Origin: JBDRFZ01 sp043818395
Lineage (GTDB): Bacteria; Patescibacteriota; Patescibacteriia; 2-12-FULL-60-25
DNA length: 28,111 nucleotides
Assembly (NCBI GenBank): GCA_043818395.1
Contig: JBDRFZ010000047.1
Location: forward strand, 1 to 28,111
Reading direction: 5' to 3'
Shown here: in pieces, positions 14,806-23,304 of the stretch
Layout: each line of letters starts with the position of its first letter
Numbering within the stretch: position 1 is the first letter of the stretch
The notes under the pieces: model-generated
The model's input: only the letters and a program-made list of their open reading frames with translations
What the model was told of the DNA's origin: nothing
Databases searched by the model: none
Made by a program: the position numbers and the translations under genes

Positions 14806-16332
14806 ATGATGAACGCGAACCAAACCAAAGAAATTAAAGACCCGGGCGTTTATCACAAATCCATCCAAAGCGGCAAGTGGTTCATGTTAGACGCGATAGG
14901 TCAGAAGCTCATCAACATGGTAACCTTCCTTATCTTGGCGCGTTTTTTGATGCCGGAGGATTATGGTATCATGGCCTTGGTTCTGATGGTCGTCGGCCTT
15001 TTGGATCAGTTGACGAACTTCATGTTCGGCGAGGCGCTACTCCAGCGCAAGGATTCAGTGGAGGATTATCTGGATACACTATGGACTTTCGATGTCATAC
15101 GTTCCCTCGTGATCGTTACAGTAGTTTTCTTTGGTGGTGGATTGATAGGTGGATTCTTCAATGTGGCCGTGGATCAGGTCTGGATAATGAGGCTGGGCGG
15201 ATTGCTAGTATTACTGCCAGCAACTTCGAATATCCGGCAGATATACTTCTTCAAGAACTTGGATTTTAAGATGGTTCTGTATCGCGACCTTATCGCCCAA
15301 CTCGCGCTGTCGCTGGGTACGATAGGTTTCGCTGTTTTTTTTCATGCTTCGGCTTGGGTGCTGTTCGTCGGAAACTTGTTACAGTCAGTTGTCGGCGTCG
15401 GTTTATCGTACATCCTTTATCCGTCATTACCTAGGCTATCTTTCAGGTTTAGGAAATTGCGTGATTTGGCTAATTATAGCAAATGGGTTTACGCCCAAAA
15501 TTTCCTAGGACTATTGTTCTCACAAATCGATAAATTAATCATCGGATGTCTGATGAATACTCAAGAGCTCGGTGTCTATTCGAAAGGTAAGGACCTTTCG
15601 TCTATGGCCACAACTATAACCTCGAGTATGATTCGTAGAGTCGGATTACCCGCTTTTTCGAAAGTTCAGGATAAGATGGATAAGGTTCAGGAAGGTTTTA
15701 TCAAGAGTGTAGATTTGGCTATCCTTTTCAGTTTACCGGTCACGTTGTTACTACTGGCCGAAGGAGGCGCTGTGGTCAGTATCTTACTCGGTGCAAAGTG
15801 GCTGGCTATCGTCATACCGCTCAAGATTTTTGCCTTCGGTAATCTGTTTTTGGCTTTTATGGGCATCGCTAATCCGGTCTTGGGAGCATTGGGTAGGCCG
15901 GATATCAACTTTAAGACGTCGGTTTTTCAAGCCGTTCTCTCCATTCCATTAATGTTTATCGGCATGCATTATCGTGGAGTGGATGGATTAGCCGTGGGCG
16001 TAGTCGTGACTTGGTTTTTTGTATTGCTGTATATCGTTTACACCACGCGACCTATATTGAAGATTGGGAAGAAGGTATTTATACCATCACTTGCGAGCGG
16101 CGTCATTGCCTCGCTGACCGTTATCCTGATGGACAGAATGCTTCGAATTTTCAGGTTAGGGATCGATGACAGGGTAGTCGGTCTGGGTCGGTTGGTCATG
16201 CTAGGATTGCTTTATTTTGTGGTTTTGTATGTTGTGGGGTCAAGATTCAAACAAGGTCCGTGGCATACGTTTTTATCTATCCTAAAAGAGTTGAAGTTGC
16301 TTCCTTCGTGGTTGGTTTTGAAAATCGGTTAA
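14806..16332 (+). CDS. Wzx-type oligosaccharide flippase (polysaccharide biosynthesis/MOP superfamily)
   Basis: A polytopic protein of about 508 residues with some 12-14 hydrophobic segments. It has the N-terminal pattern of the WzxC/TuaB type of polysaccharide flippase: SGKWFMLDAIGQKLINMVTF followed by LARFLMPEDYGIMALV. Paired helices follow, with a central QIDKLIIGCLMN segment. It would move the undecaprenyl-linked repeat unit across the cytoplasmic membrane. I use ATG 14806, which has no clear Shine-Dalgarno site. GTG 14788, 12 nt downstream of AAGAAAGG, is an alternative that adds six residues. It is the first gene of block C, so the block probably builds and exports the same lipid-linked glycan. 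Confidence 0.88.
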   Translation: MMNANQTKEIKDPGVYHKSIQSGKWFMLDAIGQKLINMVTFLILARFLMPEDYGIMALVLMVVGLLDQLTNFMFGEALLQRKDSVEDYLDTLWTFDVIRSLVIVTVVFFGGGLIGGFFNVAVDQVWIMRLGGLLVLLPATSNIRQIYFFKNLDFKMVLYRDLIAQLALSLGTIGFAVFFHASAWVLFVGNLLQSVVGVGLSYILYPSLPRLSFRFRKLRDLANYSKWVYAQNFLGLLFSQIDKLIIGCLMNTQELGVYSKGKDLSSMATTITSSMIRRVGLPAFSKVQDKMDKVQEGFIKSVDLAILFSLPVTLLLLAEGGAVVSILLGAKWLAIVIPLKIFAFGNLFLAFMGIANPVLGALGRPDINFKTSVFQAVLSIPLMFIGMHYRGVDGLAVGVVVTWFFVLLYIVYTTRPILKIGKKVFIPSLASGVIASLTVILMDRMLRIFRLGIDDRVVGLGRLVMLGLLYFVVLYVVGSRFKQGPWHTFLSILKELKLLPSWLVLKIG

Positions 16333-16392
16333 GCGCTATAAAACGCCTTGCCAAAGCCAAAAAAAGGTGTTATGTTTTTTTGCGTAAATAAT

Positions 16393-17382
16393 ATGAATTT
16401 AGATTATTTAAGCGGAAGAAGCATATTGGTGACGGGCGGAACCGGGTCTTTCGGCCAACGGTGCATCAATATTTTGCTCGAGAAATCGGCAGCCCGGAGG
16501 ATCATAGTCTTCAGCAGGGATGAACTCAAACAGTCGCAGATGGCTACGACGTTTGCTGACCAAAAGGATCGCTTGAGGTTTTTTTTGGGTGATGTCCGCG
16601 ATTTAGCGCGTCTGAACCGTGCGTTCAATGGAGTTGATATCGTCATCCATGCCGCGGCCTTGAAACAGGTTCCGTCTTTGGAATATAACCCGTCGGAAGC
16701 AATTCAGACCAACATCATCGGCACCCAGAACGTAGTCAATGCGGCCATCGATCAGGATGTTGAAAAGGTGATGCTTATCTCGACCGATAAAGCCGCCAAC
16801 CCGGCGAATCTATACGGCGCGACCAAGTTGTGCGCTGAAAGGTTATGCATCAGTAGTAATTTTTACACCGGTGGCGAAACTAAATTAAGCGCGGTACGTT
16901 ACGGTAATGTATTAGGGAGCCGCGGAAGCCTCCTTAAGCTCGTCGAAGAGCAGCGCAAGACCGGAGTCGTGCTTTTGACCCACGAAGAGATGACGCGTTT
17001 CTGGATCACTTTGGACCAAGGCGTAGAGCTCGTGCTCAGTAGCCTGAAACGGATGAAGGGCGGTGAAATCTACATCCCCAAGATACCGAGCATGCGTGTC
17101 AGCGACCTGTTGAGAGTTTTGGCACCAGAGTGCGAGATGAAAGTAATAGGCATCCGGCCGGGCGAAAAACTGCACGAGGTGCTCATCACGCCTGAGGAAG
17201 CGCGGCATACGGTTGAGCTTGAAGATGTGCATGTTATTTTCCCGGAATTTTCTTTCGGTAAGGATCTGATCAGTCATTTGAACGGAAAATCATTAGAAGA
17301 CGGATTTGCGTTCACGAGCGATAAAAATACCAAATGGCTGGATGAAGAAGGATTGAAGCAGCTACTCGAATCCATAAAATGA
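16393..17382 (+). CDS. pseB: UDP-N-acetylglucosamine 4,6-dehydratase (PseB/FlaA1-like)
   Basis: A 329-residue SDR of the PseB/FlaA1 group. TGGTGSFG lies at 14-21, SRDELKQ at 41-47, HAAALKQVP at 86-94, and STDKAANPANLYGATK at 130-145. With this start the catalytic residues fall at Asp132, Lys133 and Tyr141, the numbering known for FlaA1. PseB removes water from UDP-GlcNAc and inverts C5, giving the 4-keto-6-deoxy sugar that begins pseudaminic acid synthesis. The related CapE/FnlA group lacks the Tyr, so PseB chemistry is favoured. ATG 16372, four bases after AAAAAGG, is an alternative start. The next gene overlaps the stop as ATGA, implying a directly coupled reductase. Confidence 0.88.
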   Translation: MNLDYLSGRSILVTGGTGSFGQRCINILLEKSAARRIIVFSRDELKQSQMATTFADQKDRLRFFLGDVRDLARLNRAFNGVDIVIHAAALKQVPSLEYNPSEAIQTNIIGTQNVVNAAIDQDVEKVMLISTDKAANPANLYGATKLCAERLCISSNFYTGGETKLSAVRYGNVLGSRGSLLKLVEEQRKTGVVLLTHEEMTRFWITLDQGVELVLSSLKRMKGGEIYIPKIPSMRVSDLLRVLAPECEMKVIGIRPGEKLHEVLITPEEARHTVELEDVHVIFPEFSFGKDLISHLNGKSLEDGFAFTSDKNTKWLDEEGLKQLLESIK

Positions 17383-18269
17383 CGAACGGAACGACCATTG
17401 GCCCATTGGGGTCCAAGAAGGTCCTGCTCACCGGGGCCATCGGCCTTTTGGGTTTCACACTATCGAGACGATTGAAAGATGGTGATTTTGAGGTCGTGGA
17501 ACTTGAGGGTGATATCACGGATGCTCCGAATGTCATGAAACAGGCCTCGGCTTTCGGTTCCGCAGACTGGATTGTCCATACCGCAGCCTTGACTGACGTG
17601 AACCTATGCGAAAAGGATCGGGAGCAATGTTATCACGTAAACGTCGAGGGGACGCGTAACATCAGAGATTTGGCGCAAGCTCGTGGAGCGAAGATGGTTT
17701 ACATCTCCACGGTTTCGGTTTTTTCTGGTGAGACGGGGGATTATCAGGAATACGATTTACCATACCCGAAAAATTACTACAATTTATCTAAATACTTAGG
17801 CGAAAGAAGCGTAGCTGAATATACGAATTCGACCATCTTGCGCATCAACTTAATCGGCCTGCATCCTAAAGGTTCGCGCGGGCAGAATTTTTTTGAGTGG
17901 CTGTACGATTCGGTGAAGCAAAACAAGGACTTGAATTTGTTTACCGACGTGAGGATAAACCCATTGTCAAATTGGACATTAGCCGAATCCATCGTTAAGC
18001 TAATCGAAATCGATACAACTGAAAAGATCCTGCACCTTGGAAGCAGCGACGTCTTGTCCAAAGCCGAGGTCGCACAGCTACTGCTGAAACGTTTCCCGGA
18101 ATATTTAGGCAAGGCGACGCTCATGAGTATCGACGAGATGTCGAAAGCGGCTTTCCGGCCGAAAGAGATCTGGTTGAACGTGGATCGAGCCCAGGAAGTC
18201 TTGGGCATGGAATTTCCGACGTTCGCTCAAGAAATAGAAAAAATATTCAGCTTACCGCCCGTAAAATAA
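17379..18269 (+). CDS. RmlD-like SDR sugar reductase
   Basis: A 296-residue SDR of the RmlD_sub_bind type. It has TGAIGLLG at 18-25, the short loop GDITD (44-48), HTAALTDVNLCEKD at 67-80, ISTVSVF at 109-115, YNLSK with Tyr134 and Lys138, and LRINLIG further on. RmlD proteins reduce the 4-keto group of NDP-6-deoxyhexoses; FnlB/CapF, in UDP-FucNAc synthesis, are relatives. Its start codon overlaps the stop of the PseB-like dehydratase, which makes reduction of that 4-keto-6-deoxy-HexNAc a natural guess. In the pseudaminic pathway an aminotransferase, not a reductase, acts at this point, so its presence is unexpected. Confidence 0.82.
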   Translation: MTNGTTIGPLGSKKVLLTGAIGLLGFTLSRRLKDGDFEVVELEGDITDAPNVMKQASAFGSADWIVHTAALTDVNLCEKDREQCYHVNVEGTRNIRDLAQARGAKMVYISTVSVFSGETGDYQEYDLPYPKNYYNLSKYLGERSVAEYTNSTILRINLIGLHPKGSRGQNFFEWLYDSVKQNKDLNLFTDVRINPLSNWTLAESIVKLIEIDTTEKILHLGSSDVLSKAEVAQLLLKRFPEYLGKATLMSIDEMSKAAFRPKEIWLNVDRAQEVLGMEFPTFAQEIEKIFSLPPVK

Positions 18270-18273
18270 ATAT

Positions 18274-19356
18274 ATGTCTGAAATAAAGATCGGGACCCGT
18301 ATTATAGCTCCCAGTCAGCCGACTTACATCATCGCCGAAGTCGGTTCGAATTTTGACCACGACGTAGAACGAGCGAAGATGCTCGCGAAACTCGCGAAAG
18401 ATTGCGGAGCGGATGCTTATAAAATTCAGAATTTCAAGGCGCTGAAGATCGTTTCCGACGTCGGGTTTAAAGGGTTGCGAGCTGCTTTCCAGGCCAAGTG
18501 GGATAAGCCTGTGACTGAAGTCTACCGCGCAGCGGAATTCCCGCGTGACTGGTTGCAGGAGATTTCGGATTATTGCAAAGAGATCGGCATCGACTTCTTC
18601 TCCAGCCCGTACGACACTGAAGCTGTGGACCAATTAGAGAAACTCGGCGTGCCGGCGCATAAGATAGGGTCAGGCGAAATCGACAACCTGGAATTCCTGC
18701 AATATGTGGCCAAGACCGGCAAGCCGGTCATCTTGGGATGCGGTGCTGCGACTACAGAGGAAATCGAGGCTGCAGTTAATGCCATGCGTGAAGTCGACAA
18801 TAACCAGATCATGTTGCTCCAGTGCGTGACCAACTATCCTTCGCCCATGGCCGATGCCAATATACGGGCCATGCAGACGCTCAAGGAAAAATTCAACGTC
18901 GAAGTCGGTTACTCGGACCATACCATAGGAGTTGAAGGTGGCGCGGACGATCCGCTGGGCGGCTTGACCGTGCCAATCGCCTCCGTGGCGCTCGGGGCGC
19001 GCATCATCGAGAAGCATTTCACCGACAACCGGACGCGCAAAGGTCCCGACCATCCGTTCGCCATGGAGGCGCCGGTGTTCAAGAAGATGGTCCAAGGCAT
19101 CCGCGCCTTGGAGAAGGCTTTGGGTGACGGCGCCAAGAAAGTCGAACCGTCGGAGAAAGATACGGTGGTCGTCCAGCGCCGTGGCATCTATGCGGCGTGC
19201 GACATCAATCCGGGCGACAGCATTACGCATGAGATAGTCGAATTCTTGCGTCCAGCGGTCGGCTTGCGACCGCCGGCGTTGCCCGGCATTCTGGGTAAGA
19301 CCGTGAACAAAATCATCAAAGCAGGGGAGCCGCTCAAATCAGATGATATCGCCTGA
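18274..19356 (+). CDS. neuB: NeuB-family nonulosonic acid synthase (divergent, with SAF domain)
   Basis: A 360-residue protein with the NeuB TIM barrel (about 15-285) and a C-terminal SAF/antifreeze-like domain (about 298-360). These enzymes condense phosphoenolpyruvate with a six-carbon amino sugar to make a nine-carbon keto acid. Conserved features are IAEVGSN (20-26), FSSPYD (109-114), KIGSGE (130-135), NYPSP, GYSDHTIG with metal ligand His216, EKHFT with His248, and KGPDH at 256-260. RRGIYAACDI (302-311) supplies the SAF arginine. Departures are NFDHD where NHNGD is usual, KIQNF where KFQTF is usual, and an insertion of about ten residues (EGGADDPLGG) after the first metal motif. These point to a substrate other than the common Neu, Leg or Pse precursors. 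Confidence 0.88.
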   Translation: MSEIKIGTRIIAPSQPTYIIAEVGSNFDHDVERAKMLAKLAKDCGADAYKIQNFKALKIVSDVGFKGLRAAFQAKWDKPVTEVYRAAEFPRDWLQEISDYCKEIGIDFFSSPYDTEAVDQLEKLGVPAHKIGSGEIDNLEFLQYVAKTGKPVILGCGAATTEEIEAAVNAMREVDNNQIMLLQCVTNYPSPMADANIRAMQTLKEKFNVEVGYSDHTIGVEGGADDPLGGLTVPIASVALGARIIEKHFTDNRTRKGPDHPFAMEAPVFKKMVQGIRALEKALGDGAKKVEPSEKDTVVVQRRGIYAACDINPGDSITHEIVEFLRPAVGLRPPALPGILGKTVNKIIKAGEPLKSDDIA

Positions 19357-20026
19357 CGTAAAAATCGTGGCCGTGATTCCGGCGTATAACGAGGGATGGA
19401 CCATCGCCAAAGTGATTCAAGGCGTGCGCCAAGTGGTGGACGTGGTTGTGGTCGTGGATGATTGTTCCAAGGATGATACCTGCATCAAAGCTTCATCAGC
19501 CGGCGCGTATGTCATCCGCCATGAAACGAACGGAGGGTATGATAAATCTATTGAAGACGGTTTCAAAGAAGCAGCGAAACTCGGTGCCGGGGTCATCGTG
19601 ACATGCGATGCGGATGGCCAGCATCGGCCCGAGGACATAAGTAAGGTTTTGGAACCGATTCTGAAAGGCGACGCCGATGTCGTTGCCGGACAGCGCAACA
19701 AGCTCTCGCGTTTTGGCGAAAAGATTTTCGCGATCTATGCGCGATGGCGTTTCGGTCTGCACGATCCTTTATGCGGTCTCAAAGCATATCGCCGCGAGGT
19801 GTACGACAAGGTCGGTTATTTCGATACGTTCAATTCAATCGGCACGCAGCTTTTGGTCGAGGCTTGGAAAAACGGTTACTCTATAGCTAACGTATCGGTA
19901 ATCGTTTTGCCACGGCCGGATGAATCAAGATTCTATGCCAAGCTTTTTAGGGCGAACGTGAAGATATTGAAAGCAATGTTCAAAATAATAAGATTCACTA
20001 TATGGAAAACTCGCAAAACGGTATAA
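19343..20026 (+). CDS. GT2 glycosyltransferase (DPM1-like)
   Basis: A 227-residue soluble GT2 enzyme. VIPAYNEG is at 11-18, VVDDCSKDDT at 37-46 and TCDADGQHRPED at 87-98, with the DXD at 89-91. HDPLCGLKAYRREV marks the acceptor side. The protein has no transmembrane tail and resembles polyprenyl-phosphate sugar synthases. Its start overlaps the synthase gene by 14 nt and its end overlaps the aminotransferase gene by 25 nt. It could make a polyprenyl-phosphate sugar for the GT-C-like protein of block A, or add one sugar to the lipid-linked unit. Confidence 0.85.
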   Translation: MISPDVKIVAVIPAYNEGWTIAKVIQGVRQVVDVVVVVDDCSKDDTCIKASSAGAYVIRHETNGGYDKSIEDGFKEAAKLGAGVIVTCDADGQHRPEDISKVLEPILKGDADVVAGQRNKLSRFGEKIFAIYARWRFGLHDPLCGLKAYRREVYDKVGYFDTFNSIGTQLLVEAWKNGYSIANVSVIVLPRPDESRFYAKLFRANVKILKAMFKIIRFTIWKTRKTV

Positions 20027-21330
20027 GCAAGAGTTTGGCGCTATGGAAGCGCGCGAAGGAGCGGATTCCCGGCGGAAGCCAACTGCTTTCTAAGCGTTCC
20101 GAGATGTTCTTGCCCGAACAGTGGCCGTCATTTTACAAAAAAGCCAAAGGCGTCGAGGTTTGGGATCTGGATGGAAAAAAATACATCGACATGTCGCTCA
20201 TGGGCGTGGGTAGCTGCATTTTAGGTTATGCGGACGATGACGTGAACAGTGCGGTGACGTCAACTATTGAGAACGGATCCATGTGCACCCTGAATGCCCC
20301 TGAAGAAGTCGAACTCGCGGATGTTTTATGTGGACTTCATCCTTGGGCCAGTATGGTGCGCTACGCTAGAACCGGGGGAGAATCCATGGCTATCGCTATC
20401 CGCATCGCCCGCGCCTATTCGGGCAAGGATAAAGTCGCTTTCTGCGGCTACCACGGCTGGTCAGATTGGTATTTGGCGACCAATATCGGCGGAGAAAGGA
20501 TGACGGGTCACATGTTGACAGGACTGGAGCCTAAAGGCGTGCCAGCAGGACTTGAGAACACTATGTTCCCGTTCATGTACAACAAGATAGAGGAACTGGA
20601 AAAAATCGTGGCCGAACATTCGGATTTGGGGGTCATCGTTATGGAACCGTTCAAGCACAAAAAACCGGAGGACGGTTTCCTGGAAAAAGTACGCGTTATC
20701 GCGGACCGCATCGGGGCCGTATTAGTGTTCGACGAGATCTCAATAGGTTGGCGCCTGGCGCTCGGTGGCTCGCATCTGCTTTACGACATCACGCCAGATA
20801 TTGCGGTCTTCGCCAAGGCCATGAGCAACGGCTATCCTATGGCCGCGATAATGGGGAAGCGCGACGTCATGCAGGCGGCGCAAGGAACGTTTATTAGTAG
20901 TACCTATTGGACCGAGCGCATCGGACCTGTCGCGGCCTTAGCTTGCATCAAGAAGATGAAGGAAACGGATACAGTGGCGCATCTTAAAGAGATCGGCCGC
21001 ATGGTCTGGAACGGCTGGACCGAATTGTCGGCCAAGCACGGCATCAAGACGAATATATTGGGACCGGAGGCTATGGTCACTTACAGCTTCGATTATGGCG
21101 AAAAGAATTTATCCATCAAGACCCTGCTGACCCAGCTTATGTTGGAGCGAGGTTATCTTGAAGCGTGCGTCGTGTATGTGAGCTTAGCTCATCAAGAACA
21201 GCATATACGGGATTATCTGGCTGCGCTGAATGAGGCGTATGCCATCTTAGCGAAAGCAATCAAAGAGAACACAGTTGAGAGTATGCTTAAGGGGCCGGTT
21301 ATGCATGGAGGTTTCCAAAGATTAAACTAA
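20002..21330 (+). CDS. Class III PLP-dependent aminotransferase (glutamate-1-semialdehyde aminomutase-like)
   Basis: A 442-residue fold-type I PLP enzyme of class III. It has IPGGSQLLSKR (22-32), the substrate-site segment YARTGGESMAIAIRIARAYSG (121-141), GYHGWSDW (149-156), VFDEI with PLP-binding Asp244 and FAKAMSNGYPM with Schiff-base Lys272. The layout is that of glutamate-1-semialdehyde aminomutases, which isomerise or transfer amino groups on terminal aldehydes. No haem biosynthesis gene is nearby. Within a NeuB cluster it more likely aminates a keto or aldehyde group of a sugar intermediate. This class is not part of the standard Pse, Leg or Neu pathways. Confidence 0.85.
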   Translation: MENSQNGISKSLALWKRAKERIPGGSQLLSKRSEMFLPEQWPSFYKKAKGVEVWDLDGKKYIDMSLMGVGSCILGYADDDVNSAVTSTIENGSMCTLNAPEEVELADVLCGLHPWASMVRYARTGGESMAIAIRIARAYSGKDKVAFCGYHGWSDWYLATNIGGERMTGHMLTGLEPKGVPAGLENTMFPFMYNKIEELEKIVAEHSDLGVIVMEPFKHKKPEDGFLEKVRVIADRIGAVLVFDEISIGWRLALGGSHLLYDITPDIAVFAKAMSNGYPMAAIMGKRDVMQAAQGTFISSTYWTERIGPVAALACIKKMKETDTVAHLKEIGRMVWNGWTELSAKHGIKTNILGPEAMVTYSFDYGEKNLSIKTLLTQLMLERGYLEACVVYVSLAHQEQHIRDYLAALNEAYAILAKAIKENTVESMLKGPVMHGGFQRLN

Positions 21331-21335
21331 AGAAT

Positions 21336-22013
21336 ATGGCAGACCAAGAAAGGATATTCCTCAGTTCGGAAGGTGATAGATGGTATAATCGAAACAAATC
21401 GCTGTTCGATGATCGGACTTCGATCGAATTGCGCGCCCCGTCGATCCTGGCAGAGATGTACGGCTTGTATCCGGGCAGTATCCTCGAGGTCGGGTGCAGT
21501 AATGGCTGGCGGCTGGATGAGTTCAGGAGAAAATACGGCGCTAAATGTTTCGGCGTCGAGCCTTCTGATGAAGCTCTCAAAAATGGCCGCGAAATATTCC
21601 CTGAAATTACATTAGAGCGCGGAGTCGTTGCGCAAATCCCATTCAAGGAACCGTGCGATTTGGTCGTCGTGAATTATGTCATGCACTGGGTGTCGCGCGG
21701 CGAGCTTTATCGTTCAATTATGGAAATCGACCGCCTTGTTAAGGACGGAGGACATCTGATTTTGGGGGATTTTTTACCCGATATACCATGCAAGACCAGA
21801 TACCATCATTACACGGACGAGACGGTCTATACTTATAAGATGGATTATTCGGCGTTGTTCACCGCCTCAGTGACGTATAAGGAAATTGCCCGGTTGTGTT
21901 CGGATCATGGCACTAAGAAATTTACGCCTAATGCTACGTCCAGCAGACGCGGAACTTGCGTGCTATTGAAAAAATTCAAGGAAGATTTTTATCCTGAAGT
22001 CGAAATCAAATAA
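21336..22013 (+). CDS. Class I SAM-dependent methyltransferase
   Basis: A 225-residue methyltransferase. FLSSEGDRWYNRNKSLF (8-24) is an N-terminal box often seen in methyltransferases of nonulosonic acid and lipooligosaccharide loci. ILEVGCSNGWRLDEF (49-63) is SAM motif I. GVEPSDEAL carries the acidic residue, and VNYVMHWV with LVKDGGHLILGDFLPD completes the fold. It sits 5 nt after the aminotransferase and one base before the DegT gene. O- or N-methylation of the product sugar is the likely role. A His-rich segment, TRYHHYTDETVYTY, lies in the substrate region. Confidence 0.83.
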   Translation: MADQERIFLSSEGDRWYNRNKSLFDDRTSIELRAPSILAEMYGLYPGSILEVGCSNGWRLDEFRRKYGAKCFGVEPSDEALKNGREIFPEITLERGVVAQIPFKEPCDLVVVNYVMHWVSRGELYRSIMEIDRLVKDGGHLILGDFLPDIPCKTRYHHYTDETVYTYKMDYSALFTASVTYKEIARLCSDHGTKKFTPNATSSRRGTCVLLKKFKEDFYPEVEIK

Positions 22014-22014
22014 T

Positions 22015-23304
22015 ATGAGTAAACTCGCTATCTTGGAAGGACGCACCAAAACTTTGCGCCAAAAATCATATAATTCGATTGGACCGGATGAGACGGCGGC
22101 AGCGGTGCGTGTCTTAGAATCGCGCAACCTTTCTGGTTTCGTGGGACGCGCCGGCGATGCGTTTCTCGGCGGGTCGTACGTGCGGCAATTAGAAAAAGAG
22201 TTCTCTGAACATTTCGGTATCAAGCACGCTGTTTCGTTTAATTCGGCAACTACGGCTTTGCAGGCGGCAGTCGCAGCCTTGGGCATCGGTCCGGGCGACG
22301 AGGTTATCACTTCGTCTTACACTATGTCAGCTACGGCGAGTGCCATCCTCTTGAACGGCGCAGTTCCAGTGTTTGCGGACATCCATCCGGAATCATATTG
22401 CATCGATCCTGAATCCGTGCATCGCAATATCACACCGCGGACTAAAGCTATCATCGCAGTCAACATCTTTGGCGGCGCGGCAGATTATGATAAGCTGCGA
22501 AAAATCGCGTACGAGAATGGTTTGAAAATCATCGAGGATAATGCTCAGGGGCCAGGCGGAACTTATCGCGGGAAATTCCTGGCCACGATCGGAGACATCG
22601 GGGTATTCAGCTTGAACGTGCATAAAGTAATACAATGTGGCGAAGGCGGCGTCTTGGTCACGGATGACGATAAGCTCGCTTATCGTGCTCAATTGGTCCG
22701 TAACCACGGCGAAGTAGTGCTGGACGATCTGCGGGATAATGGCGAGTACATAATGGGTAGCAACTACCGGTTGAGCGAAGTGCATGCAGCCATCGCCAGT
22801 GTTCAATTCAAAAAGCTCGAACAGCTCAATCGGATAAGATGCGAACAGGCTGCGTATTTGACGGAAAGGCTCAAGCAGTTCGCTTGGCTCGTGCCGTGCC
22901 GCACGCCGGATCATATCAAACACGTTTATTATCTGTATCCATTAGAATTCAAATCTGAATCCCTTGATATCAGCCGTAAAATTTTTGCTCAAGCCGTGAA
23001 CGCCGAAGGTTTTAGGGTGGCCGAAGGTTATGTCAAGCCGATTTACCTTATGCCAGCGTACCAAAACAAGCGTATGTATCCGCGCTCGCAGTTCCCGTTC
23101 GTTTCGTCCGAATACTCGACTACGGTCAGTTACACCAAAGGCATCTGTCCGACGACTGAACGCTTGTTTGAAAAAGATTTGCTTACTACTACCATCTATC
23201 AACCCCCGAATACACTTGAGGATATCGATGCTTTTTGTGAGGTGCTGAAACGCATCCAGGAGCAAGTAGAGGAGCTTAAAGAATATGAACGCCAAGCGGT
23301 ATAA
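22015..23304 (+). CDS. DegT/DnrJ/EryC1/StrS-family sugar aminotransferase
   Basis: A 429-residue PLP sugar aminotransferase. FNSATTALQAAV at 75-86 forms the phosphate cup, EDNAQ has the PLP-ring Asp175, and SLNVHKVIQCGEGG has the Schiff-base Lys204. GSNYRLSEVHAAI is also conserved. Typical family members have about 370-400 residues; this one carries extra N-terminal sequence and a longer C-terminal end. In nonulosonic pathways PseC or LegC of this family aminate C4 of the 4-keto-6-deoxy-HexNAc. Here the N-HK-I--GEGG active-site form differs from the usual PseC pattern, so a different keto position is possible. It overlaps the next gene by 20 nt. Confidence 0.88.
   Translation: MSKLAILEGRTKTLRQKSYNSIGPDETAAAVRVLESRNLSGFVGRAGDAFLGGSYVRQLEKEFSEHFGIKHAVSFNSATTALQAAVAALGIGPGDEVITSSYTMSATASAILLNGAVPVFADIHPESYCIDPESVHRNITPRTKAIIAVNIFGGAADYDKLRKIAYENGLKIIEDNAQGPGGTYRGKFLATIGDIGVFSLNVHKVIQCGEGGVLVTDDDKLAYRAQLVRNHGEVVLDDLRDNGEYIMGSNYRLSEVHAAIASVQFKKLEQLNRIRCEQAAYLTERLKQFAWLVPCRTPDHIKHVYYLYPLEFKSESLDISRKIFAQAVNAEGFRVAEGYVKPIYLMPAYQNKRMYPRSQFPFVSSEYSTTVSYTKGICPTTERLFEKDLLTTTIYQPPNTLEDIDAFCEVLKRIQEQVEELKEYERQAV

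Noticed and set aside
16333..16392. TTG start at 16348 for the PseB-like gene
   Set aside because: The added residues are not seen in this family, and ATG 16393 gives catalytic numbering identical to FlaA1.
18670..19230. A 186-codon open frame on the - strand inside the NeuB-type gene
   Set aside because: It mirrors a well-conserved enzyme on the other strand, has low-complexity Arg/His-rich content and matches no domain I know.
22393..22923. A 176-codon - strand frame inside the DegT aminotransferase gene
   Set aside because: The + strand protein keeps every family motif across this region, so the opposite frame is a shadow.
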